Positions 1 through 6,100 of a stretch of 8,800 nucleotides of DNA are shown here, piece by piece (within the stretch, counting starts at the first letter, position 1; each line of letters starts with the position of its first letter). Made by a program: the position numbers and the translations under genes. The DNA lies in contig SKKY01000016.1 in the NCBI GenBank assembly GCA_007123515.1, forward strand, positions 1 to 8,800, in the 5' to 3' direction. The notes beneath the pieces are model-generated. The model had not been told where the DNA came from. It made no database searches and was given only the letters and a program-made list of their open reading frames with translations. Source of the DNA: Clostridia bacterium (lineage in GTDB: Bacteria > Bacillota > Peptococcia > Peptococcales > SKKY01).

Positions 1-329
1 AATACCTTATAAATAATAAAAGTCATCCAACAGTTGTCGATATTTATAATGATTTAAAAGAGGAAATACCTACATTTTCAAAAGCAACGGTATATAATAC
101 CATGAAGCTCTTTGAGGAGAATAATTTAATTCAGTTGATTAGTATTAACGAGGAAGAAATGCATTTTGATCCTAACACAGATTTTCACGGGCACTTTTTG
201 TGCGTAGAATGTAAAAACATTTTTGATTTTCCGGTTGAAATAGAAGACCTGGCAAAGTTAGATCATGAAGATTTTTCAGTAAATACTGCTCATTACTATT
301 TAAAAGGATCATGTCCGACATGCAAATAA
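1..329 (+). CDS. perR: PerR-like Fur-family repressor (5' end missing)
   Basis: This is the C-terminal 108 residues of a Fur-family metalloregulator; the reading frame is open back to the window edge (frame starts at base 3), so roughly the first 30-40 residues lie outside. The visible part starts within the winged helix: a SHPTVVDIY segment followed by SKATVYNTMKLF, the Fur recognition-helix signature. The dimerisation domain has FDPNTDFHGHF and the zinc motifs CVEC and CPTC, the latter one residue from the C-terminus. Aligned by eye with Bacillus subtilis PerR, all five regulatory metal ligands are present (His of SHPT, Asp of HFDP, both His of FHGH, Asp of NIFDF). The Asp five residues after the second Cys is the residue that PerR has where Fur usually has Glu. 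I therefore favour PerR (peroxide sensing by metal-catalysed His oxidation) over Fur or Zur. A PerR-box-like site lies about 520 bases downstream, before the next gene. Confidence 0.85.
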   Translation, partial: YLINNKSHPTVVDIYNDLKEEIPTFSKATVYNTMKLFEENNLIQLISINEEEMHFDPNTDFHGHFLCVECKNIFDFPVEIEDLAKLDHEDFSVNTAHYYLKGSCPTCK

Positions 330-330
330 A

Positions 331-353
331 AATGCCCATTTGGGCATTTTTTT
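331..353. terminator. Bidirectional intrinsic terminator between perR-like gene and usp
   Basis: A perfect inverted repeat AATGCCCA / TGGGCATT (331-338 with 341-348, closing to a 4-base loop) begins two bases after the perR-like stop codon and is followed by a T-run to 353. On the minus strand the same hairpin is followed by TTTATTT, so it can also end the convergent stress protein gene, whose stop codon (352-354) sits in the T-run. Confidence 0.85.
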
Positions 354-828
354 AATCCGTTTTTATGTTTACATACTTTTTCTTGAAGTCTTCTTTTTCT
401 TTTTGCATGGGCCTGGAAATCATTACAGGCCGCTCGCTATATGTTAATACTTTTGTTGATACACTCCCCATTAACACTGCGGTCAGTCCGGTTCTTCCAT
501 GAGAACCCATGATAATCAGGTCAGCTCCTATCTCATCAGAAAAATCAAGGATCTCAGTAACAGGATCTCCCATACGAATGGCTGTTTCGTAATTAATAGC
601 ATCCAGTAAAGCCACACCCTTATCCAGGACTTCTTTCGCTTTCTCTTTATGATACTTTATAAGTCCTCTGCGATCTCCTAAAGTAAAATATTCTTCATGA
701 GGAATTTTAACTTTTTGAACATTCAGCAGGACTATCTTGTTCTTATCAGGATCGTTAAATTTCAGAAAAAGTCGTAACGCTTCTAATGAATCTTCCGAAC
801 CGTCGATGGGGACTAAAATTATATTCAT
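352..828 (-). CDS. Universal stress protein (UspA family, ATP-binding type)
   Basis: Single-domain UspA-family protein of 158 residues, a usual length for the family; it is cytoplasmic, as no signal or membrane segment is visible. The N-terminus ILVPIDGSEDSLEA carries the conserved Asp of the nucleotide pocket. The C-terminal half has GSHGRTGLTAVLMGS, which fits the ATP-binding pattern G-2x-G-9x-G-S/T, so this is an ATP-binding Usp rather than an E. coli UspA-like form. The ATG at 828 is preceded at 8 bases by AAGGAG (837-842 on the minus strand), which fixes the start. It is convergent with the PerR-like gene and shares its terminator. A candidate minus-strand -10 (TACAAT, 866-861) lies inside a PerR-box-like sequence, suggesting peroxide or metal control. 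It is about 43% identical without gaps to the second Usp of this window (my hand count). The exact cellular role of such proteins is rarely known. Confidence 0.9.
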   Translation of the reverse strand: MNIILVPIDGSEDSLEALRLFLKFNDPDKNKIVLLNVQKVKIPHEEYFTLGDRRGLIKYHKEKAKEVLDKGVALLDAINYETAIRMGDPVTEILDFSDEIGADLIIMGSHGRTGLTAVLMGSVSTKVLTYSERPVMISRPMQKEKEDFKKKYVNIKTD

Positions 829-852
829 TCTGCTCGCTCCTTGTCAGATATT

Positions 853-867
853 TTATAATTATTGTAC
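853..867. promoter_or_regulatory. Candidate PerR box overlapping the -10 of usp
   Basis: The 15-base sequence TTATAATTATTGTAC matches the Bacillus PerR-box consensus TTATAATNATTATAA at 12 of 14 defined positions, with one half-site perfect. It lies 25 bases upstream of the usp start codon and overlaps a good minus-strand -10 (TACAAT, 866-861), the position expected of a repressor site. The -35 region is poor (TTTAAC or GTTTAA, depending on spacing). The nearby PerR-like gene supports the reading. The caution is that AT-rich intergenic DNA can resemble this palindrome by chance. Confidence 0.45.
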
Positions 868-902
868 CTGTATTTATCTTTGGTTAAACCTACCTTCTAG
901 AC

Positions 903-932
903 TTGAAAATATCATTGTGTTATTCTTATGAA
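903..932 (+). promoter_or_regulatory. Candidate promoter for murE
   Basis: TTGAAA (903-908) and TATGAA (927-932) are separated by 18 bases and lie about 50 bases before the murE-like TTG start. The -35 is good and the -10 is moderate (4 of 6). It is the best plus-strand candidate I see in the 829-980 gap, but it rests on sequence similarity only. Confidence 0.3.
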
Positions 933-980
933 TATGTTTATGATTAGGTTCTTGTATTTTCTTAAGAAAGTTGGATATTT

Positions 981-2495
981 TTGAATAAAACATTAGGTGA
1001 GCTGTTAACAGGTATTTCATATGAACTGTTGCAGGGCTCTTTAACCACTACCATTAAAAGCATCGCTTATGACTCAAGGAAAGTAAATAAAGGAACGCTT
1101 TTTGTCGCTATCCCTGGATTCACATCAGATGGGCATAACTATATTCCACAAGCAGTCTCTAGCGGAGCGATATGTGTTATTACTGAAAGAAGAATTAATG
1201 CTGAACCCGGAGTAACCATTATTTTAGTAGAAAGCTCAAGAGAAGCGATGGCTGTCCTTGCGGCTAATTTTTATGATCATCCTTCAAAAAAATGCAAGGT
1301 TATCGGAATTACAGGAACTAATGGAAAAACGACATCGATCTATATTCTTAAGTCAATTTATGAATCTGCTGGACATAAAGTTGCACTAATTGGTACTATT
1401 GGAGCATCAATCGCCGGTGAAGACATACAAATAAATAACACAACACCGGAATCAACAGATCTTCAGTATTTATATTCAGAAATGGTTAAGAAAAAAGCAG
1501 AATATTGTTTTATTGAGGTTTCCTCTCATGCATTGTCGTTACAAAGAGTTCACCAAACTTTTTTTTCGGGTGCAATTTTTACAAACTTATCTCCTGACCA
1601 TCTTGAATTTCATAAAGATATGGAAGATTATTTCCAGGCTAAAAAGAAACTTTTTCCTGCAAAAGGAAAATGTAATATAATAAATAATGATGATCCTTAT
1701 GGAAGAATGCTGATCAGAGAATTGCTTGAGAAAAAATCCAATGTAATAACCTACGGGATACAAAATGTTTCAGATGTTATGGCTAGCGATATCGGATATT
1801 TTTATAACAAGACGGTATTCACATTGCAAACGCCTATAGGATCTAAAAGAGTAACCTGTAAATTACCGGGGGACTATAATCTTTATAATTGCTTAACCGC
1901 TGCTGCCTGGGCTTTTGCAGATGGAAGAAGCCTTGAAGAAATAGTTTTTGGTATTGAACATGTGGAGGGTGTAAAGGGGCGTTTTGAAACAGCCTATGAA
2001 GATGAAGAGCTTAGAGTTATCATCGATTTTGCACACACTGAAGAAGGTCTAAAAAAAGTGATTTCTGCTGTCAGAGAATTTGCCGGGGGTAATATCATCC
2101 TGGTTTTTGGCGTATACGTTGCCGGTTCAGGTGAAAACGGACAATATAAAAGATATAATATGGGAAAAATTGCCGGTGAGTATGCTGATTATGTGGTAAT
2201 CACGTCTGATAATCCGAAAGACCAGGATCCGGTTATGATTATTGATCAGATTACCAAAGGGGTCAAACAAGAAACCAATGCATATCAAAGTTATGTAGAC
2301 AGAAAAGAAGCGATTGAAAAAGCGATTGCCATAGCATCTCCCGGAGATGTTATACTTATTACCGGCAAAGGCCATGAAACATCACAGGTTATTGGTGGTA
2401 AAGAAGTTCCTTTCAATGAAAAGGAAATCGTTCTTTCTGCGATTGATAAAGTGAAACTCAATTCAGGCAGAGTTTTAAATCCATCGGAAGGCTAG
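981..2495 (+). CDS. murE: MurE-like UDP-N-acetylmuramoyl-tripeptide synthetase
   Basis: A 504-residue Mur ligase of usual MurE length. MurE uses ATP to add the third amino acid (meso-diaminopimelate, L-Lys or another diamino acid) to UDP-MurNAc-L-Ala-D-Glu in the cytoplasm. The N-terminal UDP-binding domain has YDSRKVNKGTLFVAIPG (30-46). The central ATPase domain has the P-loop GITGTNGKTT (109-118), the substrate motif TTPESTDLQ (154-162), EVSSHAL (179-185) and AKKKLF, whose first Lys (221) corresponds to the carbamylated Lys. The C-terminal domain has VKGRFE (331-336), IDFAHT (348-353) and GKGHE (462-466). Two regions differ from the standard enzyme: the usual FGCGGDRD..KRP loop is replaced by a longer GVYVAGSGENGQYKR (377-391), and the amino-acid-selecting DNPR reads DNPK (410-413). 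The specificity (DAP, Lys, Orn) is therefore open. The start is TTG, with only a weak purine stretch (AAGAAAG, 964-970) upstream; the next in-frame ATG is far inside the UDP domain. No other cell-wall gene cluster surrounds it, so it may be a second, divergent MurE copy. Confidence 0.88.
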   Translation: MNKTLGELLTGISYELLQGSLTTTIKSIAYDSRKVNKGTLFVAIPGFTSDGHNYIPQAVSSGAICVITERRINAEPGVTIILVESSREAMAVLAANFYDHPSKKCKVIGITGTNGKTTSIYILKSIYESAGHKVALIGTIGASIAGEDIQINNTTPESTDLQYLYSEMVKKKAEYCFIEVSSHALSLQRVHQTFFSGAIFTNLSPDHLEFHKDMEDYFQAKKKLFPAKGKCNIINNDDPYGRMLIRELLEKKSNVITYGIQNVSDVMASDIGYFYNKTVFTLQTPIGSKRVTCKLPGDYNLYNCLTAAAWAFADGRSLEEIVFGIEHVEGVKGRFETAYEDEELRVIIDFAHTEEGLKKVISAVREFAGGNIILVFGVYVAGSGENGQYKRYNMGKIAGEYADYVVITSDNPKDQDPVMIIDQITKGVKQETNAYQSYVDRKEAIEKAIAIASPGDVILITGKGHETSQVIGGKEVPFNEKEIVLSAIDKVKLNSGRVLNPSEG

Positions 2496-2596
2496 TTAAA
2501 CTAATCCAGAGACTTAGCGTCACTGATTTCACAATAAAAAAATTGAGGGTTTTAGTGGTGGTTAGTTATCGGATAAATTAAAAAAAAGGTAGGTTA

Positions 2597-3319
2597 ATGA
2601 TGAGCAATACAAAATACTTTGGAATTATTGGCGGGATGGGTTCAAAAGCGACAGCTGTTTTTTTTGAACGAATTGTTGAAAATACAAAAGCACTAAAAGA
2701 TCAAGATCATCTAGATGCAATCATTGTTAATCATTCTTCGCTTCCGGACAGAACGGAAGTTATACTTAACAAAAATGATGATGTTTTCTTACAAGCAATA
2801 GAAAAAGATTTTAGAATTCTTGAAATAGCCAACGTTGAAAACGTAGCGATTCCTTGTAATTCAGCCCATTATTTTTATGATAAAATGCAGGATTTAACGG
2901 ATTTGAAGATTATCAATATGGTAGAAGAAACCATCAAAGAAATTCATCTGCATTATGGAGAGGGTACAAAGGTTGCTCTTTTGGCAACGGATGGAACGGT
3001 GAGAAGCGGCATTTATAAAAAGTATGCCGATAAGTATGAACTCGATCTACTTGTTCCGGATATTAAAGCACAACAGGATATTATGGATGTGATTTATCAT
3101 AATATCAAAGGTCATCTTGATCTGGATTCCTCACTTCTTGAAGAGTTGATCGAAACCTTTATTTTCGAAGAAAAGTGCAGTTGTGTGATTATTGGATGCA
3201 CAGAATTATCATGCATTACTATAAAAGATGAGCTTAAGGTATTTACCTATGATGCGATGGACGTATTAGTCAGAAAAACAATAGAGCTTTCCGGAAAAAA
3301 CAATAATCCCTCTGAATAA
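2597..3319 (+). CDS. Aspartate/glutamate racemase-family protein
   Basis: A 240-residue cofactor-independent racemase of the Asp/Glu/hydantoin family, closest in pattern to aspartate racemases. The signature GIIGGMGSKAT (9-19) is near the usual GGMGPxAT, with Ser for Pro. Further matches are SLPDRT (48-53) and the two half-sites around the catalytic cysteines, IPCNSAHYF (Cys87) and IGCTELS (Cys201). Both cysteines being present argues for an active racemase rather than a one-cysteine relative. Substrate (Asp, Glu or another) cannot be decided from sequence. Two ATGs lie in tandem (2597 and 2600) behind AAAGGTAGG (2585-2593); spacing allows either. It follows murE by 101 bases on the same strand with no terminator hairpin and no convincing promoter between, so co-transcription is plausible. 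A D-amino acid product would fit a role in peptidoglycan side chains or cross-bridges, which is inference from position. Confidence 0.85.
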   Translation: MMSNTKYFGIIGGMGSKATAVFFERIVENTKALKDQDHLDAIIVNHSSLPDRTEVILNKNDDVFLQAIEKDFRILEIANVENVAIPCNSAHYFYDKMQDLTDLKIINMVEETIKEIHLHYGEGTKVALLATDGTVRSGIYKKYADKYELDLLVPDIKAQQDIMDVIYHNIKGHLDLDSSLLEELIETFIFEEKCSCVIIGCTELSCITIKDELKVFTYDAMDVLVRKTIELSGKNNNPSE

Positions 3320-3341
3320 AATCAGAGGGATTAGCTTTTTT
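3304..3341. terminator. Bidirectional terminator overlapping racemase 3' end
   Basis: A 12-bp perfect stem (3304-3315 with 3322-3333; core AATCCCTCTGA) with a 6-base loop is followed by GC and a run of T's (3336-3341). The racemase stop codon TAA (3317-3319) lies in the loop. On the minus strand the stem is followed by TTGTTTTTT, so it also serves the second stress protein gene, whose stop codon lies at 3340-3342. Confidence 0.88.
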
Positions 3342-3816
3342 AGTCAGCCGATCTATTTAAGTGGATACCTTTGAAGTCATTTTTTTCTCTCATATTAAGT
3401 CTTGTAACAAGAACAGGAACTTCACTATAACTTAAGAGTTTAGAGGTTACACTTCCAAGAAGAACCGCTCCAAGACCTGATTTACCGTGAGACCCTACAA
3501 CAATAAGATCAATGTTGTTTCTTTTAGCATAACTCATGATTTCTGTAACGGGATCGCCAATGGCTACTTTTTCATGATACTCTTGACCGGCTAATAATTT
3601 TTTAGCTTCAGCTAGAGCTTCATTGCCTTTTCCTCCAAGGTAATCATAGAGTTCCTGTTTGCTAGTTGAAGCAAAATAGTCTTCATAAGGAACCATGATG
3701 TTTTGTACATTTAAAATATGAATTTCATTGCTTCCGCAGATACCTAATTCCTTAAATAAGCGAATACCTTCTAGGGAGTCTTTTGAGCCATCAACAGGGA
3801 TTAATATCTTTTTCAT
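3340..3816 (-). CDS. Universal stress protein (UspA family), second copy
   Basis: A 158-residue UspA-family protein, exactly as long as the first copy and about 43% identical to it without gaps by hand count. It has the N-terminal ILIPVDGSKDSLEG and the nucleotide-binding GSHGKSGLGAVLLGS (pattern G-2x-G-9x-G-S/T), so ATP binding is expected. The shared C-terminal tail (EK-x-DFK) lies beyond the usual Usp fold and marks these two as a close pair. I place the start at the ATG at 3816 (MKKILIPVDGS), because GGAGGTG (3829-3823 on the minus strand) sits 6 bases upstream; an in-frame ATG at 3831 overlaps that ribosome binding site and would add five residues without support. It is convergent with the racemase and divergent from the lipoprotein gene. 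I see no PerR-box-like match in its upstream region (best about 8 of 14). Confidence 0.9.
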   Translation of the reverse strand: MKKILIPVDGSKDSLEGIRLFKELGICGSNEIHILNVQNIMVPYEDYFASTSKQELYDYLGGKGNEALAEAKKLLAGQEYHEKVAIGDPVTEIMSYAKRNNIDLIVVGSHGKSGLGAVLLGSVTSKLLSYSEVPVLVTRLNMREKNDFKGIHLNRSAD

Positions 3817-3822
3817 GTAGTA

Positions 3823-3829
3823 CACCTCC
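3823..3829 (-). promoter_or_regulatory. Ribosome binding site of second usp
   Basis: GGAGGTG on the minus strand, 6 bases before the ATG at 3816. It decides between two in-frame ATGs, since the upstream one (3831) overlaps this site. Confidence 0.8.
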
Positions 3830-3902
3830 ATAAGTTTTATCTATAAGTTATTTACACTTATCTGAACGGAATTAAACATAAAGTTTTTTACACATTAATA
3901 TT

Positions 3903-3931
3903 TTGTTTACTTTTTTAGTCTAATATAAAAT
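3903..3931 (+). promoter_or_regulatory. Candidate promoter of the lipoprotein-pfk-hydrolase operon
   Basis: TTGTTT (3903-3908) and TAAAAT (3926-3931) are spaced by 17 bases, in a very AT-rich stretch directly before the ribosome binding site. The overlapping TATAAA (3924-3929) is an alternative -10 with shorter spacing. The leader would be only about 20 bases. Confidence 0.35.
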
Positions 3932-3940
3932 AAAACAAAA

Positions 3941-3948
3941 AAAGGTGG
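3941..3948 (+). promoter_or_regulatory. Ribosome binding site of the lipoprotein gene
   Basis: AAAGGTGG lies 8 bases before the ATG at 3957. A GTG at 3945, in the same frame, lies inside this site and is therefore not the start. Confidence 0.75.
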
Positions 3949-3956
3949 TACATTTT

Positions 3957-5027
3957 ATGAAAACAAAAAGCATGGCAATAATTTTAGTATTATTTTTTAT
4001 TTTCTCACTATCAGGCTGCGGAGGCACTAAAGATCCGATCGAAAGACTTGAGGTTGCTTTTGCACAATCTGCAGAAATGGATTTTGCTTCACAGGCCTTC
4101 GACTACACATTCTTCTTTGAAACGGAAGAACCTTCACCGGAATTTGATATGATTACAGGGATGTTAAATGGTCTAAATATTTCCGGAAACATGGATGTTA
4201 ATCAAAAAGATATGATGTTTGCCGGAATAATGACGGCAAGAGTAAGCGGAGTTTCTTATGACTTGGAACTATATAAAGGTGAAGAATATTTCCTGAAAGT
4301 ACCTTTGTTTGATCAGTACATTATTATTACAGATGAAGAACAGTCCGCAGAGATTTTTAATACGGAAATGATGGAAACATTAAACAAAGACATGATGGAT
4401 ATTATGTTTAGCCAAATAGACTCTTCTAACTTGGAAACCGGAGAAGAGATAACCATAGAACAGAATAATGAAAGTGTATCAGTGACACCAATTGCTGTTT
4501 CATTAACGGATCAGGAAGCAAAGGAAGTTTTCAGAGAAGTTATTGATTTTCTGATGAGAAATGATGCTTTTTCTCAACAGATGAAAACGAGCATGGAAAC
4601 CGAGATGAAGATGATGGATCCTGAAATTACGGAAGAAGAGATCCAGGAATTATATGAAGAGGCGATGGTTGAAATGGATAATGCTTTCAACATGCTATAT
4701 GAAAGCATCAGTATTGAGAAGTTTGACGCTGTATATTTCCTTGATAAAGATAATCATATCAGAAGGAGTGAGGCGGACTATCAGCTAGTAGTCGATATGA
4801 ATCTGATTTCACAACAAGCCTCTAGCACAACCGATATGTCAGAGGAAGAAAGAGAAGAGATGGAAGCTTTTATGGCGGAGATGCCATCGATGCCGGTTCT
4901 GATTGTAAATATCAATGGAACATCAGATGTTTTCAATATCAACCAGGAAGTAGTGCTAGAAATTCCGGAAATAACACCTGAAAACTCAATTGGAATCGAA
5001 GGGTTAACCGGACTTCCTATGCAATAA
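3957..5027 (+). CDS. Methionine-rich acidic lipoprotein of unknown function
   Basis: A 356-residue predicted lipoprotein. The N-terminus has positive residues (MKTK), a hydrophobic core and the lipobox LSGC, with Cys21 as the lipidated residue, so the protein should be anchored on the outside of the membrane. I recognise no named family with certainty. The pattern of the first part (GNMDVNQKDMMFAGIMTARV, then YDLELYKGEEYFLKV) suggests the curved beta-sheet lipoprotein fold seen in LolA/LppX-like and related Firmicutes lipoproteins; this is a guess from pattern. The protein is strongly acidic and unusually rich in methionine: I count 28 Met in about 336 mature residues, with clusters near residues 125-145 and 210-245 of the precursor. 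The region 195-245 looks helical. The gene ends in tandem stops (TAA TAG), 11 bases before the phosphofructokinase start, and appears to lead that operon. Confidence 0.8.
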   Translation: MKTKSMAIILVLFFIFSLSGCGGTKDPIERLEVAFAQSAEMDFASQAFDYTFFFETEEPSPEFDMITGMLNGLNISGNMDVNQKDMMFAGIMTARVSGVSYDLELYKGEEYFLKVPLFDQYIIITDEEQSAEIFNTEMMETLNKDMMDIMFSQIDSSNLETGEEITIEQNNESVSVTPIAVSLTDQEAKEVFREVIDFLMRNDAFSQQMKTSMETEMKMMDPEITEEEIQELYEEAMVEMDNAFNMLYESISIEKFDAVYFLDKDNHIRRSEADYQLVVDMNLISQQASSTTDMSEEEREEMEAFMAEMPSMPVLIVNINGTSDVFNINQEVVLEIPEITPENSIGIEGLTGLPMQ

Positions 5028-5028
5028 T

Positions 5029-5034
5029 AGGAGG
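5029..5034 (+). promoter_or_regulatory. Strong ribosome binding site of pfk
   Basis: AGGAGG lies 4 bases before the ATG at 5039, overlapping the second stop codon of the lipoprotein gene. It shows that the phosphofructokinase reading frame was built to start at 5039, upstream of the in-frame stop. Confidence 0.85.
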
Positions 5035-5038
5035 CAGT

Positions 5039-6100
5039 ATGAAGATTGGAGTACTCACAGGCGGTGGAGATGCCCCTGGATTAAATGCTGTGATTCGTGC
5101 CTGTGTTAAATCGTTACTTAATGAATAACAGGTAAAAAAAATTTATGGATTTAAAGATGGTTTTAAAGGATTAGTGACAGCCGACTTCGTAGAATTAGAT
5201 CAAAGCAGTGTATCCGGAATTCTTCATATCGGCGGAACAATACTTGGGACAACTAACAGAGATAATCCTTTTGCTTTTAAAGAACATGGAGAGGTTACTG
5301 ATAAATCCCAAATGGCTGTTGACGTATATCATTCTTTGGGACTTGAATGTCTGGTGGTTATCGGAGGAGATGGAACGCTAAATATTGCCCATGAATTATC
5401 AGAACTGGGGTTAAAAATTATCGGAGTTCCTAAAACAATTGATAATGATCTGGTTCTTACGGAGGTTACTTTCGGCTTTATGTCAGCGGTTTCTGTTGCT
5501 ACAGAAGCGCTGGATCGCCTTCATACTACGGCTGAAAGTCATCATCGTGTCAGTATCTTAGAAACGATGGGCAGAGATGCCGGATGGATCGCCTTGTTTG
5601 CCGGGGTTGCCGGGGGCGCTGATGTGATATTAATTCCTGAGATACCTTATAATGTGGATAGTGTGCATCAGAAGATCCTGCAGAGAAGAAAAAAAGGCAA
5701 AAAGTTTAGTTTAATTGTTATGGCCGAAGGTGCTAAAGAAGAAGGGGTAACCCTTTCGGATAAGAAAACTAAAATGAGTTATGTTTTGGAAGACGCTCTT
5801 GAAAAAAGAGGTTTCGAGTCAAGGTGTACTGTTTTAGGGCATTTACAAAGAGGCGGCAGTCCTGTAAGCTATGATAGAATCATCGCAACCGAATATGGGT
5901 ATCAAGCTGCCCGATTAATTATCGAAAGAAAATTTAATCAGGTTTTAGTTTTGCAGGGATCGGAAATTACAAGTGTAGCATTAGACAGAGTCTCCGGGCT
6001 TACTAAGTTTGTACCTGTTGATCACAATTTGATTATGGCATCAAGAGCGATCGGTGTAAGTTTTGGCGATGAAATTAAAAAGGAGGAGATTAAATCATGA
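5039..6100 (+). pseudogene. pfkA: 6-phosphofructokinase interrupted by in-frame TAA
   Basis: Phosphofructokinase phosphorylates fructose 6-phosphate to the 1,6-bisphosphate in glycolysis. From the ATG at 5039, backed by AGGAGG, the frame encodes KIGVLTGGGDAPGLNAVIRA, the family's N-terminal phosphate-donor loop, then meets TAA at 5126-5128 (codon 30). The same frame continues intact for 323 more codons with VKKIYGFKDGFKGL, GGDGT (109-113), PKTIDND (131-137, catalytic-base Asp135), ETMGRDAGWIA (175-185), and LGHLQRGGSPVSYDR (266-280). Full length would be 353 residues, right for the long PfkA subgroup (group III) whose members use ATP or pyrophosphate. Everything but one codon is conserved, so this is a very recent nonsense mutation, a sequence error, or a read-through site. 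Restarting at GTG 5174 would lose the donor loop and has only a weak AAAGGA before it. The gene lies between the lipoprotein gene (11 bases) and the hydrolase gene (4-base overlap ATGA). Confidence 0.8.
6081..6088 (+). promoter_or_regulatory. Ribosome binding site of the UPF0173 gene
   Basis: AGGAGGAG lies 8 bases before the ATG at 6097, inside the end of pfk. It would let the hydrolase be translated even if ribosomes stop early in pfk. Confidence 0.8.

Noticed and set aside
737..931. Plus-strand open frame over the 5' end of the first usp gene
   Set aside because: Mostly antisense to a well-supported gene, has no family resemblance and no ribosome binding site; a shadow.
2127..2375. Minus-strand open frame inside murE
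   Set aside because: Complementary to the conserved C-terminal domain of MurE; no independent start signal.
2496..2596. Possible regulatory RNA or terminator between murE and the racemase
   Set aside because: Only a 4-bp imperfect inverted repeat (CTAA / TTAG) and a poor promoter-like pair (TTGAGG, TATCGG) are visible; not enough to support a feature.
3817..3831. Upstream ATG at 3831 for the second stress protein
   Set aside because: It overlaps the GGAGGTG ribosome binding site that serves the ATG at 3816, and family alignment supports the shorter form.
3841..3855. Second PerR box before the other usp gene
   Set aside because: Only about 8 of 14 consensus positions match, which is expected by chance in AT-rich DNA.
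3945..3956. GTG start at 3945 for the lipoprotein
   Set aside because: The GTG lies within the ribosome binding site AAAGGTGG; the ATG at 3957 gives correct spacing and a normal lipoprotein signal peptide.
5126..5128. Recoding of TAA as a sense codon in this organism
   Set aside because: TAA ends the perR-like, both usp, racemase, lipoprotein and UPF0173 genes at family-appropriate positions, so a genome-wide reassignment is not credible.
5174..6100. A stand-alone gene from GTG 5174 for a shortened phosphofructokinase
   Set aside because: It would lack the phosphate-donor loop; the frame upstream encodes the missing PFK N-terminus behind a strong ribosome binding site, so this is the remainder of the interrupted gene.
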